Assembly: GCF_001956045.1 (NCBI RefSeq) | Contig: NZ_MRTH01000001.1 | Span: 372,001 to 436,000, forward strand | Source: Paenibacillus sp. FSL H7-0331 | GTDB taxonomy: Bacteria > Bacillota > Bacilli > Paenibacillales > NBRC-103111 | Direction: 5' to 3' | Length of the DNA stretch: 64,000 nucleotides | Part shown: piece after piece, positions 34,579 to 42,662 of the stretch | Layout of the letters: every line of letters begins with the position of its first letter | Position numbering within the stretch: the stretch's first letter is position 1 | Made by a program: the position numbers and the translations under genes | Notes under the pieces: generated by a model | What the model saw: the letters and a program-made list of their open reading frames with translations, nothing else | The model's database searches: none | Told to the model about the DNA's origin: nothing

Positions 34579-34593
34579 TGATAACGTTTATCA
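34579..34593. promoter_or_regulatory. Fur box 2
   Basis: TGATAACGTTTATCA is a second 7-1-7 repeat with one mismatch, 27 bases downstream of the first centre and just past the likely transcription start. It suggests tight or cooperative iron repression. Confidence 0.7.
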
Positions 34594-34652
34594 TTGTTGG
34601 TATTCGCTTAACATCAGTACGCAATTACACATAAAGGGAGCTGGGTATAGGA

Positions 34653-35108
34653 ATGAGTAAAATTTTGATGGTCTTCACAAGCCTTACCGGAAATACACGG
34701 GATATGGCAGACGCCATTGCCGAGGGTATTAAATCCGAGCATGTAGAGCTGGATATAAAGGAAGTCATGTATGCATCAGGCGATGACCTGTTAAAATATG
34801 ATGGTATCGCGCTGGGCGCCTACACTTGGGGAGACGGAGATTTGCCGGATGAGTTTCTCGATTTCTTTGATGAAATGTCGGAGGTGCAGCTGGATGGACA
34901 AAAAGCGATTGTGTTTGGCTCCTGCGATTCTTCTTATCCTGTATTTGGCGGGGCGGTCGATCAGCTCGTTGACAAGCTAAAGGAAATTGGTGCTGAGGTT
35001 GTAGAGGAAGGCTTGAAAATCGAAATGTCCCCCTCGCAGAGCGAGCTTAAACAATGCCAGGAATTCGGTGCCGCATTTGCTAAACGTTTAGTTGGTATCA
35101 AGCAGTAA
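34653..35108 (+). CDS. Flavodoxin, iron-regulated
   Basis: 151-residue short-chain electron carrier with the FMN phosphate loop TSLTGNTRDMA (residues 9-19), the isoalloxazine-side loops GAYTWGDGDLPDEF and GSCDSSYPVFGGA, and an acidic surface. It replaces ferredoxin when iron is scarce. ATG start with AAAGGGAG about 12 bases upstream. The promoter is covered by two Fur boxes, in accord with induction under iron limitation. It stands alone between divergent DUF421 and converging DeoR genes. Confidence 0.95.
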   Translation: MSKILMVFTSLTGNTRDMADAIAEGIKSEHVELDIKEVMYASGDDLLKYDGIALGAYTWGDGDLPDEFLDFFDEMSEVQLDGQKAIVFGSCDSSYPVFGGAVDQLVDKLKEIGAEVVEEGLKIEMSPSQSELKQCQEFGAAFAKRLVGIKQ

Positions 35109-35247
35109 TCGACTGGGACCATCACGGTCCGTATCAATACCCATCGGAACCGTCTATGAGCTGCTATGCGTCCTCGTGAACCCGCCTGTCTCCGCAAGTT
35201 ACCTTTAACAACATCAGGTCGGCGGGATCACGGGACCGCTATTCCAC

Positions 35248-35276
35248 AAGTGTGACCTACTTGCGCAAGCACACTT
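35248..35276. other. Inverted repeat at end of DeoR gene
   Basis: AAGTGTG (35248-35254) pairs with CACACTT (35270-35276), with an inner palindrome CTTGCGCAAG. No T-run follows on either strand; it may be an mRNA 3'-end hairpin for the DeoR operon. Confidence 0.45.
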
Positions 35277-36082
35277 TAAGTGACAATAACCGTAATGCCT
35301 TTGTCGCGAAGCTTATCGATTTCGGCGGCTGGTGTTTTCCCGTCCGTAATAACGGTATGGATCTGCTCCACAGTACAAATCCGAAAAAAAGCAACTTGAT
35401 TGAATTTCGTATGATCGACCGCAACCACTACCTTTTGTGCATTCTCCATTACTTTTTTGACAACTCGGGCTTCTTCAATACTGGGAGTTGTCAAACCCTG
35501 TTCCAGGCTGAAGCCATTCACTCCGATAAAGGCCGTCTCGACATAAATGCCCTCCAACGACCTTTCCGCCATTTCTCCAACCAAGGCCAACGTATTCGGG
35601 CGAATATTGCCCCCTGTCAAAAATACACTCACCCCTGCCGCATGCATCAGCTCTGTCGCTATATTGACCGCATTCGTGACGATATTCAATCGTTGACGCT
35701 CCATAAGCAGCCGTGCCGTATGGCTTAATGTCGTTCCTGTCATGATCGCTACGGTCATTCCATCTGTAATGAGAGAAGCTGCAGCTTGAGCTATGGCTTG
35801 TTTTTCATCAATCCATTGATCCTCCTTCTCGGCAAAAGAAGGCTCGTACAGCAGCCGCTCTAGAAGAATCGCGCCGCCATGGCTTCTGGATAACAAGCCA
35901 GCCCGCTCCAGCCGCTCCAGATCCTTTCTCACGGTGACCTCCGATACCTTAAGAAGCGCGCTTAGCTGGGAGACCTCGGCGCTCTTGTTAGCTTTTAAAT
36001 AATCCATGATCCGTTGATGCCGCTCCAGGCTTAACAATTTACGTGAATCTGCATGGGAAGCGTTAGTAGGGTCCTCACTCAC
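35276..36082 (-). CDS. DeoR family transcriptional repressor
   Basis: 268 residues. N-terminal DeoR helix-turn-helix (VSQLSALLKVSEVTVRKDL, about 37-55) followed by the RSHGGA signature, then the phosphosugar-sensing domain (VTNAVNIATELM, VFLTGGNIRPNTLALVG, AFIGVNGFSLEQGLTTP). GTG start overlapping the dehydrogenase stop by four bases. It is the last gene of the aldolase-kinase-dehydrogenase operon, so it probably represses that operon from the decamer repeats at 39634-39673 and is released by a phosphorylated intermediate. Confidence 0.92.
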   Translation of the reverse strand: MSEDPTNASHADSRKLLSLERHQRIMDYLKANKSAEVSQLSALLKVSEVTVRKDLERLERAGLLSRSHGGAILLERLLYEPSFAEKEDQWIDEKQAIAQAAASLITDGMTVAIMTGTTLSHTARLLMERQRLNIVTNAVNIATELMHAAGVSVFLTGGNIRPNTLALVGEMAERSLEGIYVETAFIGVNGFSLEQGLTTPSIEEARVVKKVMENAQKVVVAVDHTKFNQVAFFRICTVEQIHTVITDGKTPAAEIDKLRDKGITVIVT

Positions 36083-37134
36083 ACAGGCTCACTTCCCAAG
36101 GTCAGCAGTATTTTTCCTTTAACGGCACCTGGCTGCTTGTACAGCTCAAAGGCATCGTTGATTTGCTCCAGAGGCAATATTTTATCGATCATGTCCAGGA
36201 AATTGAATCTTTGCTTACTCAAAAAATGTGCTGTAAGCTCCCACTCATTCCCGGGAAACGGCGCACTGTAGGACATCCAGGAACCGGTTAAAGTAAATTC
36301 TTTTCGGTTCATCAGCTCAAACAGCTTGTAATCAAAGGTAAGCTCCTTGGTTGGGGTACCTACGAAGCAGACCTTTGCCTTATTCGCCGCCAGCTCAAAG
36401 CTAAGACGCATCGTCACATCCGATCCCGCTGTCTCCATCACGATACCGAAACCTTTGGCACCTACTATAGAAGTCGCCTGTTCCTTGAAGTCTTCGCTGC
36501 GTGTATCGATCACATAATCCGCACCCAGCTTGCGGGCAAGCTCCAGACGATCATGGTTGATATCGAATACCGTAACCGTTCGCGCTCCAAGCACCTTGGC
36601 CCACTGCAGGGTTAATAAGCCAATCGTGCCTCCGCCCAGAATGGCCACGTCCTCGCCGCCTTGAAAGCTGATATGACGCAGCGCATGGAGGGCAACAGCC
36701 GATGGCTCAAAGAAAGCCGCTTCCGCATAGCTGACCGTATCATCAATCCGAACCGCATTGATCTCAGGAATAATGACGTACTCGGCCCAGCTGCCGTTCA
36801 CCCGTGAACCCACGAAGGAATAATATTGGCATTGGGCAAAGTCCCCTTTGAAGCAATCCACACATTGATGACAAGGGACCAACGGCGCTCCGGCAATCCG
36901 ATCCCCGACACCGATCCGTGTTACACCTGTGCCGACCTTGGCAACGATCCCGGCGAATTCATGCCCGAGTACAATGGGATAATGATGCGCTTTGGTTCCC
37001 AGGACCCGGGGCACGTCGGAGCCGCAAATCCCTGTGGCCATTACTTTAACCAGAATTTCATGCGCCTGCGGCTGGGGAATGGCTATATCTTCAACACGAA
37101 TATCATCTTGTCCATATAATACTGCTGCTTTCAT
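36079..37134 (-). CDS. Zinc polyol dehydrogenase, GatD-like
   Basis: 351-residue medium-chain dehydrogenase. Catalytic zinc ligands C37, H58 and E59 (GICGSD, LGHEF), structural zinc cysteines C88, C91, C94 and C102, and the NAD-binding loop GGGTIGLLTLQ. It resembles E. coli galactitol-1-phosphate 5-dehydrogenase GatD closely in places (ICGSD-PR, HYYP/HHYP-I-LGHEF, GSWM-YS-P-PG-EWE). It should interconvert a polyol or polyol phosphate and a ketose. ATG start three bases after the kinase stop, with GCGAGG inside the kinase end. The substrate may be a free polyol, since a kinase rather than a PTS is present. Confidence 0.9.
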   Translation of the reverse strand: MKAAVLYGQDDIRVEDIAIPQPQAHEILVKVMATGICGSDVPRVLGTKAHHYPIVLGHEFAGIVAKVGTGVTRIGVGDRIAGAPLVPCHQCVDCFKGDFAQCQYYSFVGSRVNGSWAEYVIIPEINAVRIDDTVSYAEAAFFEPSAVALHALRHISFQGGEDVAILGGGTIGLLTLQWAKVLGARTVTVFDINHDRLELARKLGADYVIDTRSEDFKEQATSIVGAKGFGIVMETAGSDVTMRLSFELAANKAKVCFVGTPTKELTFDYKLFELMNRKEFTLTGSWMSYSAPFPGNEWELTAHFLSKQRFNFLDMIDKILPLEQINDAFELYKQPGAVKGKILLTLGSEPV

Positions 37135-37137
37135 GCG

Positions 37138-38706
37138 TCAAGACCTCGCTTTCATTTGTGGAAACCAATCCCTCAAGCTTGCATAAGCCGATAGGTACAG
37201 CTCGTAACCCTTTGTATACAGCTCCGCGTGTGCAGGATCAGGAGCATAAGCTCTTTGGAAACGGACCGTCCTTCGAACAGCCTCGGCAAAGTCCTTATAC
37301 ATACCTGTTCCAACCCCTGCCAGCATTGCGGCTCCGAGGGTGGTTGCCGTATCGGATGCTGCGATCCGCAGGGTTTTGCCTGTAATATCTGCTTTAATTT
37401 GTGACCATAGCTGACTATTCGCCGCACCGCCCATACTATACAGCTCACCGACACCTACCCCGCCATCGGCTGCCGTTACCAAATTGTGCTGCAGCGAATA
37501 TGCACAGCCCTCCATAATGGCACGAGCCATATGACCACGCGTTGTTGCATAGGAAAGTCCCAGAAAAACACCCTTGGCATCGATATCCCAGATCGGGGAG
37601 CGCTCACCTGCCATATAGGGCAAGAAAATAAGGCCATCACTGCCCTCGCTAATTTGTGCCGCTTCCTCATTGATCTCTCTGAAGGGTTCGAACACAGGCT
37701 GGGGTACAGCGCTACCATTCTGCTCCGCTTCTGCAGCGTCTTCCAGCTTATCTGCTGTAACACCCTTCCCGAACAGCTCGCGTTGAAACCAGTTCAGGCT
37801 CCCGCCACCGACCGTACCGCCCTGCAGCAGCCATTTACCTGAAACGACATGGAAGCCCAGGATCAGCTTGTCATTCATGATAGGCTGGCTCATTACGATG
37901 CTCATTCCACCGGCCTGACCTCCCTGCTCCTGAGTTTCACCATCATGAATCGCGCCAACTCCCAAAGTGCCGCAGGCCGCATCCAAGCCTCCAGCAACAA
38001 CCGGAGTCCCGATGAGCAGCCCGCTGCTCGCGGCAGCCTCCTCATTAACCGTCCCAACGATATCACTGCATCCGTACAGCTCAGGCAGCAAGTCCGGATC
38101 GATTCCCAGCTCACGACACAGCTCTATGTCCCAGGTTCCCGTTTGCATATCAAATGCATGAATACCATAACCCTGTGAAAGATCGTGCGAAACAATCCCG
38201 GTCAGCTTGAACACGATAAAGCTGTTGCACTGCAGCACCTTATGTGTCCTTGCGTACAGCTCAGGCTCATGCTCCTTCATCCAGAGGATTTTGCCAGTCG
38301 TATAAGAGGGTGACAGCGGATTGCCGGAAACTGCAAAAATTCGTTCCTCCCCTACGGAATGCTTCATCTGCTCACACTGACTGACTGCACGCCGGTCCAT
38401 CCAGATCATACTGTTACGCAGCACCTGTCCAGTCACATCCACCGGAATCATCGACCAGCTTTGTCCGTCCACGCCGATACCTTTAACTTCATGCGGGTGG
38501 ATAGCGGTTTGGGCAAACATTCGCTGCGTCCCGCGGCATACCGCCGCCCACCAATCGAGCGGATTCTGCTCCACACAATCCTTCGCCGGATACAACGTTT
38601 CATATTTTTCGGTGCATTGAAAGGCAACCTCGCCATCCGGTGTAAACGCAGCTATTTTACAGCCGGAGGTTCCAATATCGATACCAAGCAGATACTCGTT
38701 ATGCAT
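37138..38706 (-). CDS. FGGY family carbohydrate kinase (xylulokinase-like)
   Basis: 522 residues. The N-terminal ATPase motif LGIDIGTSGCKIAAF, the middle VDGQSWSMIP, the substrate loop GGLDAACGTLGVG and the C-terminal adenosine motif SMGGAANSQLWSQIKAD match FGGY kinases, closest in appearance to xylulokinases. It phosphorylates a ketose or polyol with ATP in the cytoplasm. The start is the ATG after GGAAGGG; the frame is open upstream but overlaps the aldolase gene. It starts 31 bases after the aldolase stop and ends three bases before the dehydrogenase. Specificity cannot be read from sequence. Confidence 0.9.
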   Translation of the reverse strand: MHNEYLLGIDIGTSGCKIAAFTPDGEVAFQCTEKYETLYPAKDCVEQNPLDWWAAVCRGTQRMFAQTAIHPHEVKGIGVDGQSWSMIPVDVTGQVLRNSMIWMDRRAVSQCEQMKHSVGEERIFAVSGNPLSPSYTTGKILWMKEHEPELYARTHKVLQCNSFIVFKLTGIVSHDLSQGYGIHAFDMQTGTWDIELCRELGIDPDLLPELYGCSDIVGTVNEEAAASSGLLIGTPVVAGGLDAACGTLGVGAIHDGETQEQGGQAGGMSIVMSQPIMNDKLILGFHVVSGKWLLQGGTVGGGSLNWFQRELFGKGVTADKLEDAAEAEQNGSAVPQPVFEPFREINEEAAQISEGSDGLIFLPYMAGERSPIWDIDAKGVFLGLSYATTRGHMARAIMEGCAYSLQHNLVTAADGGVGVGELYSMGGAANSQLWSQIKADITGKTLRIAASDTATTLGAAMLAGVGTGMYKDFAEAVRRTVRFQRAYAPDPAHAELYTKGYELYLSAYASLRDWFPQMKARS

Positions 38707-38737
38707 AAGGCAGTATCCCTTCCTTCTTTCTATAGCA

Positions 38738-39601
38738 TTATGCGCGGCCTGCACTGCCGCAAAGATTGATTTTATCTATTGCCATACGCTTGACCGCTTC
38801 CTTGGCAGGTACCATATATTGACGTGGGTCCAGCTCCTCCGGATGCTCAGCAAAAAAGTGCTGAATGGCCAATGAAAATGCATTTTTTAATTCGGTAGCC
38901 ACATTCATCTTGGCCATCCCCAATGCCACACATCGCTTGACCTGATCAGCAGGAATACCTGAGCCGCCATGCAGAACAAGAGGCACAGCGACTCGACTCG
39001 CGATTTGTTCAATACGCTTGAAATCTATATTCGGCTCTCCCTTGTAAATGCCATGTGCCGTACCGATGGCAGGAGCCAGTGTAGGAACACCGGTCAGCGC
39101 AAGGAATTGCTCACACTCCTCGGGAACCGCCAGCATTGCATCGGCATCACTCACAACAATATCGTCCTCAACACCGCCGATATTGCCCAATTCCGCTTCC
39201 ACATTTACACCCCGTCGGCTTGCATAGGCGACGACTTCCTTCGTCCGCTCGACATTGTCCTCGAATTGCAGCTTGGAGGCATCGATCATGACGGAGGTAT
39301 ATCCAGCTTCTATACACTGTTGAATCAGCGTCAAATCCTGACAATGATCAAGATGAAGTGCAATCGGTACCGATGACCGGCGTGCCGCTACTTGAGCTGC
39401 TGCTACAATATAATCCATCCCCAAATGCTTTACGGTACCGACCGTGGTTTGAATAATAACCGGTGCCCTGCAGCTCTCGGCCGCTTCCACAACTGCCTGC
39501 AGCATTTCCAGTGTATGTACGTTAAAGGCGACGATTCCGTATCCTTGTGCTCTTGCTTCCACTAATAGCGGTGTAGATGAAACCAACCTTCGACTCATCA
39601 T
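38738..39601 (-). CDS. Class II ketose-bisphosphate aldolase (GatY/KbaY/FbaA type)
   Basis: 287-residue zinc aldolase. HLDH at 83-86 gives the catalytic Asp and a zinc His; further family motifs are AELGNIGG, GTAHGIYKGEP (second zinc His) and LHGGSGIP (third). The end MAIDKINLCGSAGRA fits family patterns of substrate binding. It should cleave a phosphorylated ketose into DHAP and an aldehyde or aldehyde phosphate. ATG start with AAAGAGGG four bases upstream; a second ATG follows at once. It is the first gene of the operon, behind a promoter with decamer repeats. Confidence 0.92.
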   Translation of the reverse strand: MMSRRLVSSTPLLVEARAQGYGIVAFNVHTLEMLQAVVEAAESCRAPVIIQTTVGTVKHLGMDYIVAAAQVAARRSSVPIALHLDHCQDLTLIQQCIEAGYTSVMIDASKLQFEDNVERTKEVVAYASRRGVNVEAELGNIGGVEDDIVVSDADAMLAVPEECEQFLALTGVPTLAPAIGTAHGIYKGEPNIDFKRIEQIASRVAVPLVLHGGSGIPADQVKRCVALGMAKMNVATELKNAFSLAIQHFFAEHPEELDPRQYMVPAKEAVKRMAIDKINLCGSAGRA

Positions 39602-39633
39602 AAAGCCCTCTTTCGGTTTAAAGTGTGTTATTG

Positions 39634-39673
39634 TTTCGTTTTGTTATTTATATTTACGTTTTGCTTCGTTTAT
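39634..39673. promoter_or_regulatory. Phased decamer repeats, probable DeoR-type operator
   Basis: The 40 bases fall into four decamers on the plus strand: TTTCGTTTTG, TTATTTATAT, TTACGTTTTG, CTTCGTTTAT. CGTTT recurs at 39637, 39657 and 39667, spaced exactly 20 and 10 bases, one face of the helix. The block lies from the likely transcription start into the leader of the aldolase operon. DeoR-family repressors typically bind such repeats; the operon's own regulator at 35276-36082 is the natural candidate. Confidence 0.72.
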
Positions 39674-39678
39674 AAGTT

Positions 39679-39707
39679 ATCATACTTATTTTCGCGGGTA
39701 ACGTCAA
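39679..39707 (-). promoter_or_regulatory. Promoter of the aldolase-kinase-dehydrogenase-deoR operon
   Basis: On the minus strand TTGACG (39702-39707), 17 bases, TATGAT (39679-39684). The start of transcription would fall near 39672, inside the decamer repeats. Confidence 0.78.
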
Positions 39708-39725
39708 TCCCTGTTCGCTAACTCC

Positions 39726-40721
39726 CTAGCTCGTCAGAAATATTTTCCCCTGATTGCCTCCACCACTCTCTGCAGCTCTAACTGCTTCATGTATCGCTGT
39801 CAGATCGTAAAACAATTGTGGTTGCATCAGACTTAATCTCTTATCCTGAATGAGCGATATCAACTGGTTAAAGGTTTCATGCCAGGCTTGAACAGATACG
39901 CGCTGATTCCAATGACGCAAATGAAGCATTTTAATATGGACTTGAGCCTTGTTTGTGATCTCCGCCCAATTTACAGATGTTCCTGATAAAAGACCTATGG
40001 TTAATAATGAGCCATGAGGACGTACGCAATAAACTAATTCTGTACCAGGTAATCCCCCTACCGAATCAATTGCAGCATCGGCCCCCCGACCATTCGTCAA
40101 TTCCATCACTGTTGGATGCAGTGGCATTTCTGATGTAGGGATAACATGGGAGGCACCCAGTCGAAGTAATTCTTGGGTATAGCTATGATTTCTCGTCACT
40201 GCAATCAATCGAAAACCTAAAATATTAGATAATTGGGCAAAGATGCGCCCCACCGAAGAGCCGCAAGCATTGACCAGTACAACATCGTCTGGCTGCAAAT
40301 TCAAGATTTCCGTACAAGCAAGCCAGGCTGTTATCGGATTTATATATAATTGAGCTGCTATGTAATCTTCTATACCATCAGGTAATGGAACTACCCATTG
40401 TGCTGGCGCTTTAACAAATTGCTGCCAGGTGCCCTCCCCACGTAAAGGCAGTACACGTTTACCTATCAGCTCTTGAGAAACCGAAGGACCTACATCCTCC
40501 ACAATGCCGATACCTTCATATCCAGGAATACACGGAAGTGAAATACGATGGGAATAGGCTCCCGTAATCGGGATCAGATCGGATGGGTTGATGGGTCGAA
40601 CCCTCATTCGCACAAGAACTTCTCCACGATCAGGTCTCTCCACTTCTTTATTCTCAATCTTTAAAACATGCTGCGGATATCCGAACTCATACCATCTAAT
40701 ACATTTGTTTTCCACGATCAT
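39726..40721 (-). CDS. MDR family NAD(P)-dependent reductase (quinone/enoyl reductase type)
   Basis: 331 residues of the medium-chain dehydrogenase/reductase fold without the structural-zinc cysteines, so likely a zinc-free reductase acting on a quinone or enoyl compound. Motifs: RPINPSDLIPI, IPGYEGIGIVEDVG, nucleotide-binding NACGSSVGRIFAQLS and DSVGG. ATG start with AGGAGG five bases upstream. It stands between the aldolase operon promoter and the terminator of the HAD gene; no clear partner. Substrate unknown. Confidence 0.88.
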   Translation of the reverse strand: MIVENKCIRWYEFGYPQHVLKIENKEVERPDRGEVLVRMRVRPINPSDLIPITGAYSHRISLPCIPGYEGIGIVEDVGPSVSQELIGKRVLPLRGEGTWQQFVKAPAQWVVPLPDGIEDYIAAQLYINPITAWLACTEILNLQPDDVVLVNACGSSVGRIFAQLSNILGFRLIAVTRNHSYTQELLRLGASHVIPTSEMPLHPTVMELTNGRGADAAIDSVGGLPGTELVYCVRPHGSLLTIGLLSGTSVNWAEITNKAQVHIKMLHLRHWNQRVSVQAWHETFNQLISLIQDKRLSLMQPQLFYDLTAIHEAVRAAESGGGNQGKIFLTS

Positions 40722-40774
40722 AGTCCTCCTGTCCTGTTAAATCATATCACAAACGGACAATCCGCCAACAATTC

Positions 40775-40822
40775 AAAAAGCCCTTTCACCTGCCTCCATT
40801 AAAGGAAGGCAACCAAAAGGGC
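40775..40822 (-). terminator. Terminator of aldo/keto reductase-HAD operon
   Basis: On the minus strand GCCCTTTT pairs with GAAAGGGC and TGCCTTCC with GGAGGCA within one long stem, followed by five T residues. It begins 30 bases after the HAD gene stop. Confidence 0.82.
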
Positions 40823-40851
40823 ACATTGTCAGCATCATTTCTTCGATACCA

Positions 40852-41541
40852 CTATATTCTTGCCAAATACTTGATGATCTCCCCTAATCGATCCACTACG
40901 ATATCCGGTGCGGTATGATCCAGCGGAATCGGCTGATGCCGGGCCAGTCCCTGCCGTACCCATATCGCCTGCATGCCCACACGCTTTGCAGGAATGACAT
41001 CGTTATCGATCCGATCACCAATCATTACTGCATGCTCAGCCTTGCACTGCGCTTCTGTAAGGGCTCGTTCATATAAGCGTACATCCGGCTTCGATAACCC
41101 TTCCTCTGCCGAGGAGCAGACAACCGAGAGATATTTCAGCATTCCATACTGCTCCAGTCTCGCGGCCGTGCCTGCACTCTGATTGGCGATAATTCCAAGC
41201 TTGTAATGTCGGCTCAGCTGCTCCAGAATCCCGACAGCGTCCGGGAAAGGCTCATCCCAATCCTTGCGATAAGCCATACCCTTGCGTATCTCCAGACGAT
41301 CCGTCTCGGACGGAACGAACTGCTCCATGACCTGCCGCATCGGAAACGTACTGAACAACCCATGATAATGTATGAGCGACTGCTCCACGATATGCGGCTC
41401 AATCTCATAACCGAGTCTCGCGGCGTTATTGACAAATTGCCTGATGCTCTCACGAATCGGCTTCGATTCGTCCACCAACGTTTCGCCTACATCAAAGAAA
41501 ATCCAGCTGATTGCACGATTGTCCCACTTAGCCGCTACCAT
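40852..41541 (-). CDS. HAD superfamily hydrolase (IA subclass)
   Basis: 229 residues. Motif I is FFDVGETLV, where the usual second Asp is replaced by Gly-Glu (DxGxT), as in several HAD-IA proteins. Motif II lies in LGIIANQSAG, motif III is the Lys in GLSKPD, and motif IV is VMIGDRIDNDV. It is probably a small-molecule phosphatase. The ATG overlaps the stop of the aldo/keto reductase gene by one base (TAATG), so translation is coupled. Confidence 0.9.
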   Translation of the reverse strand: MVAAKWDNRAISWIFFDVGETLVDESKPIRESIRQFVNNAARLGYEIEPHIVEQSLIHYHGLFSTFPMRQVMEQFVPSETDRLEIRKGMAYRKDWDEPFPDAVGILEQLSRHYKLGIIANQSAGTAARLEQYGMLKYLSVVCSSAEEGLSKPDVRLYERALTEAQCKAEHAVMIGDRIDNDVIPAKRVGMQAIWVRQGLARHQPIPLDHTAPDIVVDRLGEIIKYLARI

Positions 41542-42515
41542 TAATTCAACTTCGAAATCCGGTCAACCTCGGCCAACTCCTCAGCCGTAAGTGGGTCACC
41601 GATAAACTGCAACGCATCCTTGATTTGCTCCGGCCTCGATACTCCAAGAATAGCGGAGGAAACATGTGGGTTGCTCAGCACCCATGCCAAAGCGAATTGC
41701 GCCAGTGTCCAGCCGCGGTTGGACGCCAGAGGCTTGAGCGATTCGATAATGTGGTAATTGCGTTCCACACCGAGCAGGGTATGTATTCTTCTTTCTCCAG
41801 CTGCGGCTCTCGAACCCTCAGGTGGCGCTTCCCCCTGCTTGTATTTCCCTGACAGCAGTCCACGACCCAAAGGGCTGTACACTACAACACCGACCTGCTC
41901 GGAGGCAACGAAAGGAATCAGCTCTTCCTCAATGCCTCGCGTAATAATACTGTACTCAGGCTGCACACTTTCAAAACGGTGGAGATGGTTCAGGGCACTG
42001 ATCCCATGAGCCTTGGCAATTTGCCATGCAGCAAAGTTGGAGCAGCCAATATATCTTACCTTGCCCGATTTGACCAAATCATCGAGAGCGCTCAGCGTTT
42101 CCTCAAGCGGCGTCTCCGGATCAAAGCGATGTACCTGATACAAATCAATATAGTCGGTTTGAAGCCGCTTCAGGCTTGCATCCACCGCACGGAATATATG
42201 ATAGCGGCTTTGTCCTGAATCATTAGGGCCTATCCCTACTTTGCCATGTACCTTGGTCGCCAGAATGATCTGATTTCGTCTGCCCTTCAGCACTCTGCCC
42301 AGTATATACTCCGACTCTCCGGACTCCAGAGGATTATCACGATCCATACCTTTTCCATATACGTCAGCTGTGTCAATCAATGTAATTCCTGCATCCAACG
42401 CGGCATCCAGAACCTGCTGGGACTGCGCTTCATCAATCCAACGCCCAAATGCCATCGTACCCAGACTTACCTCGGAAACTTTCAAACCGGTTCTTCCCAA
42501 TTTTCTATGCTTCAT
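41541..42515 (-). CDS. Aldo/keto reductase
   Basis: 324-residue NADPH-dependent reductase of the AKR barrel. The catalytic tetrad is visible: Asp in LIDTADVYG, Tyr in the same motif, Lys in ILATKVHG and His in LYQVHRFD. The cofactor-binding end IGCSNFAAWQ and AILGVSRPEQI is also present. The start is the ATG opening the conserved KHRKLGRTGLKVS; its ribosome site is weak. It is upstream of, and coupled to, the HAD hydrolase. Physiological substrate unknown. Confidence 0.92.
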   Translation of the reverse strand: MKHRKLGRTGLKVSEVSLGTMAFGRWIDEAQSQQVLDAALDAGITLIDTADVYGKGMDRDNPLESGESEYILGRVLKGRRNQIILATKVHGKVGIGPNDSGQSRYHIFRAVDASLKRLQTDYIDLYQVHRFDPETPLEETLSALDDLVKSGKVRYIGCSNFAAWQIAKAHGISALNHLHRFESVQPEYSIITRGIEEELIPFVASEQVGVVVYSPLGRGLLSGKYKQGEAPPEGSRAAAGERRIHTLLGVERNYHIIESLKPLASNRGWTLAQFALAWVLSNPHVSSAILGVSRPEQIKDALQFIGDPLTAEELAEVDRISKLN

Positions 42516-42662
42516 TTGCTTGAACACTCGCTTTCTATAATAGGATATGAAAAAGAGACACACCATGGCATGTTGGCCTCCGGCTGTCCGGCAGAACCTA
42601 AATTAATTATTTATCCACATTGGTTTACTATGATATCATGCTAGCAAAGTGTCTTTTCACTG

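Noticed and set aside
36079..39601. Complete classical galactitol operon
   Set aside because: GatD-like and GatY-like genes are present, but no PTS components or tagatose-6-phosphate kinase are; the FGGY kinase implies a different entry step.
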